Origin: CANQBR01 sp964641395
GTDB taxonomy: Bacteria; Bacillota; Negativicutes; Acidaminococcales; Acidaminococcaceae
Assembly: GCA_964641395.1 (NCBI GenBank)
Contig: CAZXKQ010000004.1
Location: 14,328-78,327 of the forward strand
Reading direction: 5' to 3'
Length of the DNA: 64,000 nt
Shown in pieces: positions 34,990-43,067 of the stretch; position 1 is the first letter of the stretch; each line of letters begins with the position of its first letter. The notes under the pieces were generated by a model that saw nothing but the letters and a program-made list of their open reading frames with translations, searched no databases and had not been told where the DNA came from. A program made the translations under genes and the position numbers.

Positions 34990-37010
34990 CAGAAGCCCGT
35001 CCTTTTAAACATCTTGTACAAATCATGACTAGAAATTTCAATCATACAGGGCCGGCCGTGGGGGCAGGTAAAGGGGTGCTGGCTGTTGCACAGGTCGATG
35101 AGGAGCCGCCGCATCTGCTCCAGGGTCAGCTCTTGGCCGGCCTTGATGGCCCCGTGGCAGGCGGTGAGGTGGAGCAGCTTCTGCCGCAGCACGCTGCCGT
35201 CTAGGGGGCGGGCTCGCTGCTCCCGCAGCAGGGCCGCTATTTCCCCTAGGTAGGCCCCTGCCTCCTCTAAGCCCACGTCGCTAGGCAGGCTGTAGAGGCA
35301 GAGGCTGTTGGCGCCGGTGATGCTGAAGTCCACTCCCAGCTGGGCGCAGACCTCCCGTTCCTCCTCCAGCAGTTCCACATCCTCCTCTGGCAGGTCTAGG
35401 TACTGGGGCAGCAGCAACTGTTGGGAGGCCACCTGCCGCTGGCCCTCCACCAGCTTATCGTAGAGGATCCGCTCATGGGCGGCATGTTGGTCTATGAGGT
35501 AGAGGCTGGTAGCGCTTTGGGCTATGATGAAGGTTTTGTCCACCTGTCCCAGGGGCCAGACTAACAACTCAGCCCCCTCCCTGCCCTGGATGCAGGCCTG
35601 GGCCTGTTCCGCCCCCTCCTCCCTCGGCAGGGCCTCCCCTTTGGGAGCTGCCGGCCTGGGACCGTAGCCGCCTCCCACCTCCTCCGCTGCCAAAAGGGGC
35701 TCCCCCACCGCCTCCTGGTAGCTGGTAGCGGGCCGGGAGGGATAGAGCCCCTGGCTCTCCGCCTCCGCCGCCTCGATTACCGTGGCCGGGGTCTTGAAGA
35801 TCTGGCCTAGGTTGGTAAAGGGCTCCTTCAAGCCCGGGCCCCACTTGTCCGCCAGGCCGGGCCTAGGGCCGGGCTCCCGCCCTACTGGCGGAGCGGCGTT
35901 GCCGCCGTAGCCTGCACTGGGAGGGATCGGGCCCCTGCCCTGCGGGAGGGGTGGCTGCCCCCTGGAGGCTAGGCTGCCCTGGAGGGGGCTGGCCTTGGCC
36001 GCCGTCAAGGGGGCGGTGAGGGCCGCCGTCAGGGCCTTATACATGGCCGTGTAAACCTGGTTGTCGTGGCTGAACTTAACCTCGCTTTTTTGCGGGTGGA
36101 CGTTCACGTCTACCGTAGCTGGATCCAAGCTCAGCCGCAACACTGCGAAGGGAAAGCCGTTTTTCGGCACCTGGCTCTGGTAGGCATGGTCCATGGCCTT
36201 GCTCAACATGGGGCTTTGGATCAGCCGGCCGTTGACCAGGAAGGTCTGCCACTGCCTGGTGCTTTTTAAGAGGGTGGGCTTGGACACGTAGCCCTCTATC
36301 CTCACTCCCTCGGCGGCGTAGTTCACCGGCAGCAGCTCCTGGGCGGTCCTGCCCCCGTAAAGGGAACGGATGGCCGCCGCCACCTCCCCGCTGCCGGAGG
36401 TGCGCAGGCTGTCTCTGTCGTTGGTGATGAGCTGAAAGCCCACATCCGGCCGGGAGAGGGCCAGCTTGGTGACTAAATCGTTGATGTAGCGGCCCTCCGT
36501 AGCCTGGCTGCGGAGGAACTTCCGCCTGGCAGGCACGTTGTAAAAAAGATCTTGCACCATCACGGTGGTGCCTACGGCCCCGCCTGCCTCCTCCAACTGG
36601 GGCGCCCCTCCCCCTTCAATGCTGAGGGAGGTGGCCGCTGCCTGGCCCTGGGGCCGGGTGATGAGGGTGAAGCGGGAGACGGAGGCGATGCTAGGCAGGG
36701 CCTCCCCTCTGAAGCCCAGGGTGCCCAGGCTGAGCAGGTCTTCCACCCTGTGGAGCTTGCTGGTGGCATGGCGGAGGATGGCCAGGCCGGCCTGCTCCCT
36801 GGTCATGCCCCAGCCGTCGTCAGTCACCTGGATGTAGTCGATGCCGCCGCCGTAGATCTTGACGGTGATGTGCTTAGCCCCGGCGTCCAGGGCGTTTTCC
36901 ACCAGTTCCTTCACCACCGAGGCCGGCCTTTCCACTACCTCCCCGGCGGCGATCTGGTTGGCTGTATGCTGGTCTAAGACTAGGATGGGCCCGGGGGCGC
37001 CGTTGCTCAT
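34989..37010 (-). CDS. mutL: DNA mismatch repair protein MutL
   Basis: GHKL ATPase that links MutS mismatch recognition to strand incision. N-terminal motifs ENALDAGA, DDGWGM and GFRGEALPSIASV are intact. A proline/glycine-rich linker runs from about residue 335 to 475. The C-terminal domain has DQHAAHERILYD, the endonuclease metal motif with Asp in place of the usual last Glu, plus ACHGAIKAG and CPHGRP. This implies a nicking MutL without MutH. 673 aa; start overlaps the mutS stop (ATGA). Confidence 0.95.
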   Translation of the reverse strand: MSNGAPGPILVLDQHTANQIAAGEVVERPASVVKELVENALDAGAKHITVKIYGGGIDYIQVTDDGWGMTREQAGLAILRHATSKLHRVEDLLSLGTLGFRGEALPSIASVSRFTLITRPQGQAAATSLSIEGGGAPQLEEAGGAVGTTVMVQDLFYNVPARRKFLRSQATEGRYINDLVTKLALSRPDVGFQLITNDRDSLRTSGSGEVAAAIRSLYGGRTAQELLPVNYAAEGVRIEGYVSKPTLLKSTRQWQTFLVNGRLIQSPMLSKAMDHAYQSQVPKNGFPFAVLRLSLDPATVDVNVHPQKSEVKFSHDNQVYTAMYKALTAALTAPLTAAKASPLQGSLASRGQPPLPQGRGPIPPSAGYGGNAAPPVGREPGPRPGLADKWGPGLKEPFTNLGQIFKTPATVIEAAEAESQGLYPSRPATSYQEAVGEPLLAAEEVGGGYGPRPAAPKGEALPREEGAEQAQACIQGREGAELLVWPLGQVDKTFIIAQSATSLYLIDQHAAHERILYDKLVEGQRQVASQQLLLPQYLDLPEEDVELLEEEREVCAQLGVDFSITGANSLCLYSLPSDVGLEEAGAYLGEIAALLREQRARPLDGSVLRQKLLHLTACHGAIKAGQELTLEQMRRLLIDLCNSQHPFTCPHGRPCMIEISSHDLYKMFKRTGF

Positions 37011-39583
37011 AAGCCTGCCTCCTTCTTAGCTTCTGCCTGCAATTTATATAACTCGTTCAAGGCCTCGATAGGGGTGATGCTTAAAACGTCCAGCTGGAGT
37101 AACTCTTCCAGTAACTGGGAGCCGAAGAGGCTGTCCATGGCCTGGGGCGGCCCCTGTTCCTCCTGCTCTGCAGCCTGGGCCTCCCCCTGCCCCTGGTCGT
37201 AGCCGCTGAGGATGGCCTCCGCCCGCTCCAGCAGTTGCTTAGGCAGGCCGGCCAGCCGGGCTACGTGGATGCCGTAGCTGCGGTCGCTGCCCCCGGCTAC
37301 GATGCGGCGCAAAAAGACGATGTCCTTGCCTCTCTCCTTCACTGCCACAGAATAATTCCTCACCCCAGGCACCTGGCCTTCCAGGGCTATCAGCTGGTGG
37401 TAGTGGGTGGCGAAGAGGGTCTTAGCCTTAATCTTGCTCTGGATGTATTCTAGCACCGCCTGGGCGATGCTCATGCCGTCAAAGGTGCTGGTGCCCCTGC
37501 CTACCTCGTCCAGGATGATGAGGCTGTCCTTCGTGGCGTGGCGGAGGATCTCCGCCACCTCCTGCATCTCTACCATGAAGGTGCTCTGGCCGCTGGCCAG
37601 GTCGTCGCTGGCCCCCACCCGGGTGAAGATCCTGTCCACCGGGCAGATGGAAGCGCTGCTGGCAGGGATGAAGCTGCCTAGCTGGGCCATCAGGGTCAGC
37701 AGGGCCACCTGCCGCATGTAGGTGGACTTACCCGCCATGTTGGGCCCAGTGATGAGGATGAAGTTTTCCCCCTGGTTGTCCAGGTGGGCGTCGTTAGGTA
37801 CGAAGAGTTCCTTTTTCAACAGCCGTTCCACCACAGGGTGGCGGCCGTCTTTGATGCTTATCTCCCCCCTGGTGTTCAAGGAGGGCCGCACGTAGTGGTA
37901 ACGCTGGCCGCACTCCGCCAGGGAGGCCAGCACGTCTGCCACCGCCAGGGCCCTGGCGGTAGCCTGGATCTGGGGCAGCTGATTCCGGATCAGCTGGCGC
38001 AGCTCGTTGAAGAGGTAGTATTCTAGCTGCTCTATCCTCTCCCTGGCCCCCAGGATCTTGTTCTCAAAGTCCTTCAGTTCCGGCACGATGTAGCGCTCTG
38101 CGTTGACCAGGGTCTGGCGGCGGCTGAAGTAGGCCGGCACCGCCCCGCTCTGGCCCTTGCTCACCTCTATGTAGTAGCCGAAGACCTTGTTGTAGCCCAC
38201 CTTTAAAGTCTTGATGCCGCACTCTTCCTTGATTTTCTGCTCAAAGGAGCGGAGCCAGCTGGTGCTGTCCTGGGCGATGAGCCGCAGTTCGTCCAGCTCC
38301 TGGTTGTAGCCGCTGGCGATCATGCCCCCCTCCCGGATGCTGAAGGGAGGTTCAGCCACTACAGCCTGCTGCAGGGTCTGGTACAGGTCCCCGTGGAGGT
38401 TCAGCTGCCCGGTGAGCCGCTGCCACAGGGGGGCCTTGCAGGCCCCTAGCAGCTCCTTGATGGCTGGCAGGGCTCCCAGGCTGGAGCGGAGGGCCGCCAG
38501 ATCTCGGGCGTTGGCGCTGCCCACCTCTAGACGGGAGAGGATCCGCTCCAGATCTGCCACCGCCCCCAGCTCCCTGCCTAGGGCGGCCCGCACCTCTTCC
38601 AGGCCCAGCATCTCCCCTACTGCCTCCTGCCTGGCGCTGATCTGGGCCAAATCAAGAAGGGGGGCCTCCAGGTACTGGCGCAGCCTCCTGGCCCCCATGC
38701 TGGTCTTGGTGAAGTCCAGCACCGCCAGCAGGCTCCCCTGCCTGGAGCCGTCCCGCAGATTCCGCACCAGCTCTAGGTTGCGGATGGCTGCCGCATCCAG
38801 CTGCATGTACTTGTGCAGCACTATTTCTTCCAAGCGGTTGATGTGGGAGAGATCCGCCATCACCGTAGCGTGGAGGTAGTCTAGCAGGCACTCCACCGTA
38901 GCCACCACCGTCTCGTCGAAGGTGACCTGGCCGAAGTGCTGGGCGAAGTAGCCCTGCTGCCCGGAGCCTTGGTAGTAGCTGAGGGCGCAAGGGCCCACCT
39001 TGGCGGCCAACCACTCCGTCAGCTCCTCCGCACCCTTCACCGCCCCGGCCAGCACCAGCTCCGCCGGCTGCAAGCGGTAGAGCTGCTCCTTCACCTGTTC
39101 CAGGGCCTCCCTGCCGGAGGCCACGAACCACAGGCACTCCCCGGTGGAGACGTCGCAGGCGGCTAGGCACAGCTCCCCTGCCCTCTCCTTCAGCAACGCC
39201 AGGTAGCGGTTGTGCTTGTCCTCCAGCACGGCCTCGCTGAGGGCGGTGCCCGGGGTGATGATCTTGATCACCTGGCGCTTCACTATCCCCTTGGCCTGCT
39301 TAGGATCCTCCATCTGCTCGCAGATGGCGATGCGGTAGCCCTTGCGCACCAGCTTGGCGATGTAGCCGTCCACCGCATGGTAGGGCACGCCGCACATAGG
39401 CATGTTCTCCGTGGTGCCGGCCCGCTTAGTGAGGGTGATGTTCAGCTCCCGGGAGGCGCAGATGGCGTCGTCTAAGAATAATTCGTAAAAATCCCCCAAG
39501 CGGAAAAAGAGCAGCTCCTTCGGGTGCTCCTTCTTCACGTCCAGATACTGTTGTACCATAGGGGTGTAGTTAGTCTCGCTCAT
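37007..39583 (-). CDS. mutS: DNA mismatch repair protein MutS
   Basis: Mismatch-binding ATPase. N-terminal mismatch domain contains the FxE-type motif in LLFFRLGDFYELF (about residues 24-36), followed by connector, lever and clamp domains, then the ABC-type ATPase with Walker A GPNMAGKST and DEVGRGTSTFDG. A short C-terminal helical tail is present. Start ATG 39583 (MSETNYTPM) lies behind GGAGAGG; the frame's TTG at 39595 is rejected. 858 aa; overlaps the end of miaB by 14 nt. Confidence 0.96.
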   Translation of the reverse strand: MSETNYTPMVQQYLDVKKEHPKELLFFRLGDFYELFLDDAICASRELNITLTKRAGTTENMPMCGVPYHAVDGYIAKLVRKGYRIAICEQMEDPKQAKGIVKRQVIKIITPGTALSEAVLEDKHNRYLALLKERAGELCLAACDVSTGECLWFVASGREALEQVKEQLYRLQPAELVLAGAVKGAEELTEWLAAKVGPCALSYYQGSGQQGYFAQHFGQVTFDETVVATVECLLDYLHATVMADLSHINRLEEIVLHKYMQLDAAAIRNLELVRNLRDGSRQGSLLAVLDFTKTSMGARRLRQYLEAPLLDLAQISARQEAVGEMLGLEEVRAALGRELGAVADLERILSRLEVGSANARDLAALRSSLGALPAIKELLGACKAPLWQRLTGQLNLHGDLYQTLQQAVVAEPPFSIREGGMIASGYNQELDELRLIAQDSTSWLRSFEQKIKEECGIKTLKVGYNKVFGYYIEVSKGQSGAVPAYFSRRQTLVNAERYIVPELKDFENKILGARERIEQLEYYLFNELRQLIRNQLPQIQATARALAVADVLASLAECGQRYHYVRPSLNTRGEISIKDGRHPVVERLLKKELFVPNDAHLDNQGENFILITGPNMAGKSTYMRQVALLTLMAQLGSFIPASSASICPVDRIFTRVGASDDLASGQSTFMVEMQEVAEILRHATKDSLIILDEVGRGTSTFDGMSIAQAVLEYIQSKIKAKTLFATHYHQLIALEGQVPGVRNYSVAVKERGKDIVFLRRIVAGGSDRSYGIHVARLAGLPKQLLERAEAILSGYDQGQGEAQAAEQEEQGPPQAMDSLFGSQLLEELLQLDVLSITPIEALNELYKLQAEAKKEAGL

Positions 39584-40907
39584 AAGCCTCTCCAACAGCC
39601 TCCCGACCCTTCAACTGCCAGGTCTGGCCCTCTTCAACGGCTATATATACTAATTCGCCTGGCCTGTAGGGCCGCAGGGCCGGCCACAGCACCAGCTTCC
39701 CTGTCCCTGTGCGGCCGCTGTAGATCCCCGGCTGCTTGCTGGGCCCCGCCGCCAGCACCGCCACCACCCGGCCCACCAAGGCCTGGTTCTTGGCCAGGCT
39801 GATGCTGTTCTGCAAGTCCATCAGCCGCTGCAAACGCTGCTTCTTCACCGCCAGGGGCACCTGCTCCGGCATGGTAGCCGCCGGAGTGCCGCTGCGGGGG
39901 GAGTAGATGAAGGTGAAGGCGCTGTCAAAGGCCGCCTCCCGCACCAGGTCCAGGGTGTCGGCGAAGGCCGCCTCATCCTCCCCGGGGAAGCCTACGATGA
40001 TGTCTGTAGTGATGGCCGCCTCCGGCAGGCGGCTGCGGATGCCGGCCACCAGCTCCAGGTAGCGCTCCCGGGTGTAGCCCCTGTTCATCCGCCGCAGCAC
40101 CTCATTATTCCCCGCCTGGCAGGGCAGGTGGAAGTGGTGGCAGATGTGCCTGCTCTCCGCCACCGCCTGGATTACCGCCGCCGTCATGTCCCGGGGGTGG
40201 CTGGTCATGAAGCGCAACCGCTCCAAGCCCTCCACCTGGTCGCAAAGGCGCAGGAGGCGGGCAAAGCCCTCCGCCTCCCCCCTGTCCTTGCCGTAGGAAT
40301 CCACGTTCTGACCTAGGAGGGTCACCTCTTTGTAGCCCTCCGCCACCGCCTGCTCCAGCTCGGCCAGGATGCTCTCCTCAGAGCGGCTCCGCTCCCGGCC
40401 CCGCACATAGGGTACTATACAGTAGGTGCAAAAATTATTGCAGCCGTACATGATGGGCAGCCAGGCAGAAAAACTGCTCTGCCGCACCTTGCTGCCGGCG
40501 AACTCGTCCCCCTGGACGGCTGCCAGGTCCACAAAGGCGCTGCGCCTGCCCTCTGCCACATAGTCTGCCACAATGGTCTTAAACTGGTTCACGTAGGCGG
40601 TGCCCAGCACCAGGTCCAGCTGGGGAAAGCGCCTCTGCAGCCCCTCCCCTTCCTTCTGGGCCAGGCAGCCGGTGACGCACAGCACCAGGCCCGGCCGGGT
40701 CTTTTTCAACCCTGCCAGCTGGCCCAGCTTCCCGGCTATCCGCTTCTCCGCACTCTCCCTTACACAGCAGGTATTAACCACTATTATGTCTGCCGTCCGA
40801 AAATCGGCACAGGCCTGATAACCCAGCTCCTCTAGCTGCCCTGCATAGCGTTCCCCGTCGGCTTCGTTCATCTGGCAGCCGTAGTTGAGGACGTAATAAG
40901 CTTTCAC
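39570..40907 (-). CDS. miaB: MiaB, tRNA-2-methylthio-N6-dimethylallyladenosine synthase
   Basis: Radical SAM methylthiotransferase acting on i6A37 made by MiaA. N-terminal UPF0004 cluster cysteines Cys11, 47 and 81, radical SAM Cys156, 160 and 163 (CNNFCTYC), and a C-terminal TRAM domain (about 375-440). The start is GTG at 40907 (KAYYVLNYGCQMN), eight bases after GGAGG. The ATG at 40940 sits right on the predicted promoter -10, so it would not be in the transcript. 445 aa. Confidence 0.94.
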   Translation of the reverse strand: MKAYYVLNYGCQMNEADGERYAGQLEELGYQACADFRTADIIVVNTCCVRESAEKRIAGKLGQLAGLKKTRPGLVLCVTGCLAQKEGEGLQRRFPQLDLVLGTAYVNQFKTIVADYVAEGRRSAFVDLAAVQGDEFAGSKVRQSSFSAWLPIMYGCNNFCTYCIVPYVRGRERSRSEESILAELEQAVAEGYKEVTLLGQNVDSYGKDRGEAEGFARLLRLCDQVEGLERLRFMTSHPRDMTAAVIQAVAESRHICHHFHLPCQAGNNEVLRRMNRGYTRERYLELVAGIRSRLPEAAITTDIIVGFPGEDEAAFADTLDLVREAAFDSAFTFIYSPRSGTPAATMPEQVPLAVKKQRLQRLMDLQNSISLAKNQALVGRVVAVLAAGPSKQPGIYSGRTGTGKLVLWPALRPYRPGELVYIAVEEGQTWQLKGREAVGEAYERD

Positions 40908-40940
40908 AAAGACGACCTCCGCCCTAGTTTCTTCCCCCAT

Positions 40941-40969
40941 ATTATACAAAATCCCCGCCTAAATAGCAA
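40941..40969 (-). promoter_or_regulatory. Promoter of the miaB-mutS-mutL operon
   Basis: Minus strand -35 TTGCTA (40964-40969), 17-nt spacer, -10 TATAAT (40941-40946). The transcript would start near 40934, leaving about a 27-nt leader before the miaB GTG. Confidence 0.65.
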
Positions 40970-40978
40970 GGCGGGGAT
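40951..40978 (-). repeat. Perfect inverted repeat overlapping the miaB promoter
   Basis: ATCCCCGCC (40951-40959) and GGCGGGGAT (40970-40978) form a perfect 9-bp dyad with a 10-nt loop; on the minus strand it is followed by TTTTG. The -35 box lies in its loop and one arm in the promoter spacer. It may be a terminator for upstream minus-strand transcription, an operator, or both. Confidence 0.6.
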
Positions 40979-41354
40979 GAGGGGCGGCACCATGGTCGTT
41001 TTTATGGCTTCCTCCCATGACAGTACCTTTGCAGCTTGCTCCTGGGCTTCGCCGGCAGGGTCACCTGTTCCACAACTTGGCCTGGCTCATGACCCGCATC
41101 ATGGCCTGCAACATGACCCGTGACCTGCCCCCTACCTCATACATCATACACTATAACTCTCCCCTAGGCAACAGCAGCTTACCGCCGGGCCGCAACCAGG
41201 CCGGGGTGGGTTATGTTGGTTTAGAGGCCTATAGTATACTCGAGGGACGAGCCTGTGGCCCTTTCATTTATTCAAACTACAACTTTATTATAGAAATAAC
41301 CCTCTCAGTTCCTACCATGGGAAAAGGAAGCCCTTCAAGAAGAATTCCCTCTGG
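40979..41354. other. Non-coding stretch with no recognised gene
   Basis: About 375 nt without a supportable gene. The part near 41085-41130 repeats catgac/gcatcatgg-type words; in one minus-strand frame this reads as GH-rich residues, but that frame has no start or ribosome site. A TATAGTATACT-like AT-rich element lies near 41230-41242. The right part (after about 41265) is much less GC-rich than the neighbouring genes. Function unknown. Confidence 0.3.
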
Positions 41355-41396
41355 AAAAAGTAACAGCCTGCCCGTGGTAAAACGACGAGCAGGCTG
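41355..41396 (-). terminator. Terminator of the aldo/keto reductase-flavodoxin-SDR unit
   Basis: Minus-strand hairpin with a perfect 8-bp stem (CAGCCTGC 41364-41371, GCAGGCTG 41389-41396) and a 17-nt loop, followed by TTACTTTTT. It would lie roughly 120 nt after the SDR stop once the false gap is removed. Confidence 0.5.
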
Positions 41397-41509
41397 GAGC
41401 TCTGAGAAGGCTATTGTTTATTTTTCAGTTAATAAAAGGGTTTCAGAAATGAAGCTAAACTCTGGAGGCTGCAGTACCATGGGAGGCACCCCAGCGTCGC
41501 CCAGCTAAA

Positions 41510-41564
41510 CCCCCTCTGTCAAGGCTGCAGGGGGCCGTAGAAATAGCTGGCGGTGGCTCCCCCG
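41510..41564. repeat. 55-bp duplicate of sequence at 41665-41719 flanking the N gap
   Basis: These 55 bases are identical, in the same orientation, to 41665-41719 on the other side of the run of N. They include the end of the SDR gene and its stop codon. This is the pattern left when two contigs that really overlap are scaffolded with a fixed-length gap. Confidence 0.95.
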
Positions 41565-41664
41565 NNNNNNNNNNNNNNNNNNNNNNNNNNNNNNNNNNNN
41601 NNNNNNNNNNNNNNNNNNNNNNNNNNNNNNNNNNNNNNNNNNNNNNNNNNNNNNNNNNNNNNNN
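41565..41664. other. Assembly gap of exactly 100 N, probably artefactual
   Basis: A run of 100 N between two copies of the same 55-base sequence. The real chromosome most likely has one copy and no gap, which would shorten the window by 155 bases. Confidence 0.9.
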
Positions 41665-41673
41665 CCCCCTCTG

Positions 41674-42501
41674 TCAAGGCTGCAGGGGGCCGTAGAAATA
41701 GCTGGCGGTGGCTCCCCCGTCGATGAGGAAGGTGGAACCGGTGATGAAGGCGCCGGCAGGGCCTAGCAGCAGTTCGGCCACATTGGCCACCTCGTCGGCA
41801 GTGCCGGGCCGGCCGGCAGGGCACTTGGCGAACATGTTCTTGTAAAAGTCCCCTCGGGGCCCGTTGAACTCATCGATGGCCAGGGGCGTAACGATGATGC
41901 CAGGGGCGATGGCGTTGAGCCGGGCGCCCCGCTCTCCCCACTTCACCGCCTCGGCCATAACCCGCTTTTCGTTGCAGCGTTTGGCCAGCTGGTAGGCGTG
42001 GAGGGTGTCCCGGATGTGCTCCGGCTGGAGCAGGTCCAAGGAGAGGAGCTCCTCCGTCGGCGCAGTAGCCAGCAGCCTGTCCTCTTCCGCCGTCAAGGCC
42101 GGCATCCGCCAACCGCTCTGGCTGGAGATGGTCACACCCACTCCGCCAGGCTTGATGACCTTGCCCACTTCTTCTAAAAGGACGGCAGTGCCGTAGAGAT
42201 CCACCTGCAGGATGGCCTGGATGGGGGCCTGGCTGGGGGATACCCCGGCAGAATTGATCAGGACGGCGATCTCCCCGTACTCCTGGGCCTTGTTGATCAG
42301 CTTTACGATGGAGGCCCGGCTGGACAGATCCATCTCCACCGGCAGGGCGTCAAAGCCTGCCTCCACCATGATGGTGGCGATGGCGGCAGCGTTCTTGCTG
42401 CTCTTATCCCCCACTATGATCTTCTTCCCGTAGCCTACCCGGCGGGCGATGGCCATGCCGATCTGACCTGCCCCTGTCAAAATTACTACGTCTTTGCTCA
42501 T
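41674..42501 (-). CDS. Short-chain dehydrogenase/reductase (SDR) family protein
   Basis: NAD(P)-dependent oxidoreductase of unknown substrate. Rossmann motif TGAGQIGMA (residues 9-17), NSAG at 93-96, Ser in SSQSG (126-130), and the YxxxK pair Tyr160/Lys164. C-terminal FITGSTFLIDGGATA is typical. 275 aa from ATG 42501 with AAGGAGG upstream, overlapping the flavodoxin stop by 4 nt. The gene is complete: its TGA lies inside the 55-base duplicated end at 41674-41676, so the adjacent N gap does not truncate it. Confidence 0.9.
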   Translation of the reverse strand: MSKDVVILTGAGQIGMAIARRVGYGKKIIVGDKSSKNAAAIATIMVEAGFDALPVEMDLSSRASIVKLINKAQEYGEIAVLINSAGVSPSQAPIQAILQVDLYGTAVLLEEVGKVIKPGGVGVTISSQSGWRMPALTAEEDRLLATAPTEELLSLDLLQPEHIRDTLHAYQLAKRCNEKRVMAEAVKWGERGARLNAIAPGIIVTPLAIDEFNGPRGDFYKNMFAKCPAGRPGTADEVANVAELLLGPAGAFITGSTFLIDGGATASYFYGPLQP

Positions 42502-43019
42502 GACTTGACCTCCTTTACAGCCCAAGCTGCAACTACTTTTTCTGCCTCTGCCGCCTCAGCTCCCCGGACGGCCAGGCCTATGCCGAAGGCGGCGCCTAGG
42601 CAGACCTTCCGCAGATCCCTTTCGCAAGAGCCTAGGCCGCTACCCTCATGGGTCATGACTGCTACTACCTTCTTCCCCCTGAAGTCCAGCCTCTCCAACT
42701 GGCTGAAGAGAGCCATGGGGAAGGTGCCCCACCAGCAGGGGCCGCAGACGAAGACGGTGTCGTAGCCGGCGATACTGTCCAGGTAGTGCCGCAGTGCCGG
42801 CCGGACGCCAGCCCGCAGCTCCGCCTTAGCCTCTTCGGTGCAGGCCCGATAGGCCTTGGGGTAGTCCTTCACCGTCTGCACTTGGAAGAGGTCGCCCCCT
42901 ACCGCCTTCTGTATGTAGCCTGCTACATACTCTGTGTTGCCTACCGCCAGTTGCCGGATGGAGCCGTTGACGTAATTCTCTCCCCGGCGAGAGTAATAGA
43001 TGATGAGGTTTCTGCCCAT
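42498..43019 (-). CDS. Cytoplasmic flavodoxin family protein
   Basis: FMN-binding flavodoxin-like fold (173 aa) without a signal peptide. The first strand and loop YYSRRGENYVNG take the place of the phosphate-binding loop, and CGPCWWGTFPMALFSQLE plus FRGKKVVAVMTHEGSGLG match the Flavodoxin_4-type proteins also found at 44978 and 47589. It lies 48 nt after the aldo/keto reductase gene and is coupled to the SDR gene. A role as electron carrier for these oxidoreductases is an inference. Confidence 0.85.
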   Translation of the reverse strand: MGRNLIIYYSRRGENYVNGSIRQLAVGNTEYVAGYIQKAVGGDLFQVQTVKDYPKAYRACTEEAKAELRAGVRPALRHYLDSIAGYDTVFVCGPCWWGTFPMALFSQLERLDFRGKKVVAVMTHEGSGLGSCERDLRKVCLGAAFGIGLAVRGAEAAEAEKVVAAWAVKEVKS

Positions 43020-43067
43020 CTAAACCAGCCTCCTTACCTGGTACCGAGTCCTATCCCGCCTCAGTCC

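Noticed and set aside
40908..40949. Longer miaB starting at ATG 40940
   Set aside because: The ATG touches the predicted -10 box, so it would not be transcribed; the GTG at 40907 has a good ribosome site and gives the normal family start.
41030..41140. Minus-strand GH-repeat frame resembling a His-rich metal-binding segment
   Set aside because: It opens after a stop without a start codon or ribosome site and is short; the pattern follows from repeated DNA words.
41017..41508. 163-aa plus-strand frame in the gene-free stretch
   Set aside because: No ribosome site, no recognisable domain, ends in the terminator-like and duplicated region; treated as non-coding.
41519..41824. 101-aa minus-strand frame running through the N gap
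   Set aside because: It joins the duplicated end of the SDR gene across unknown bases and is an artefact of the gap.
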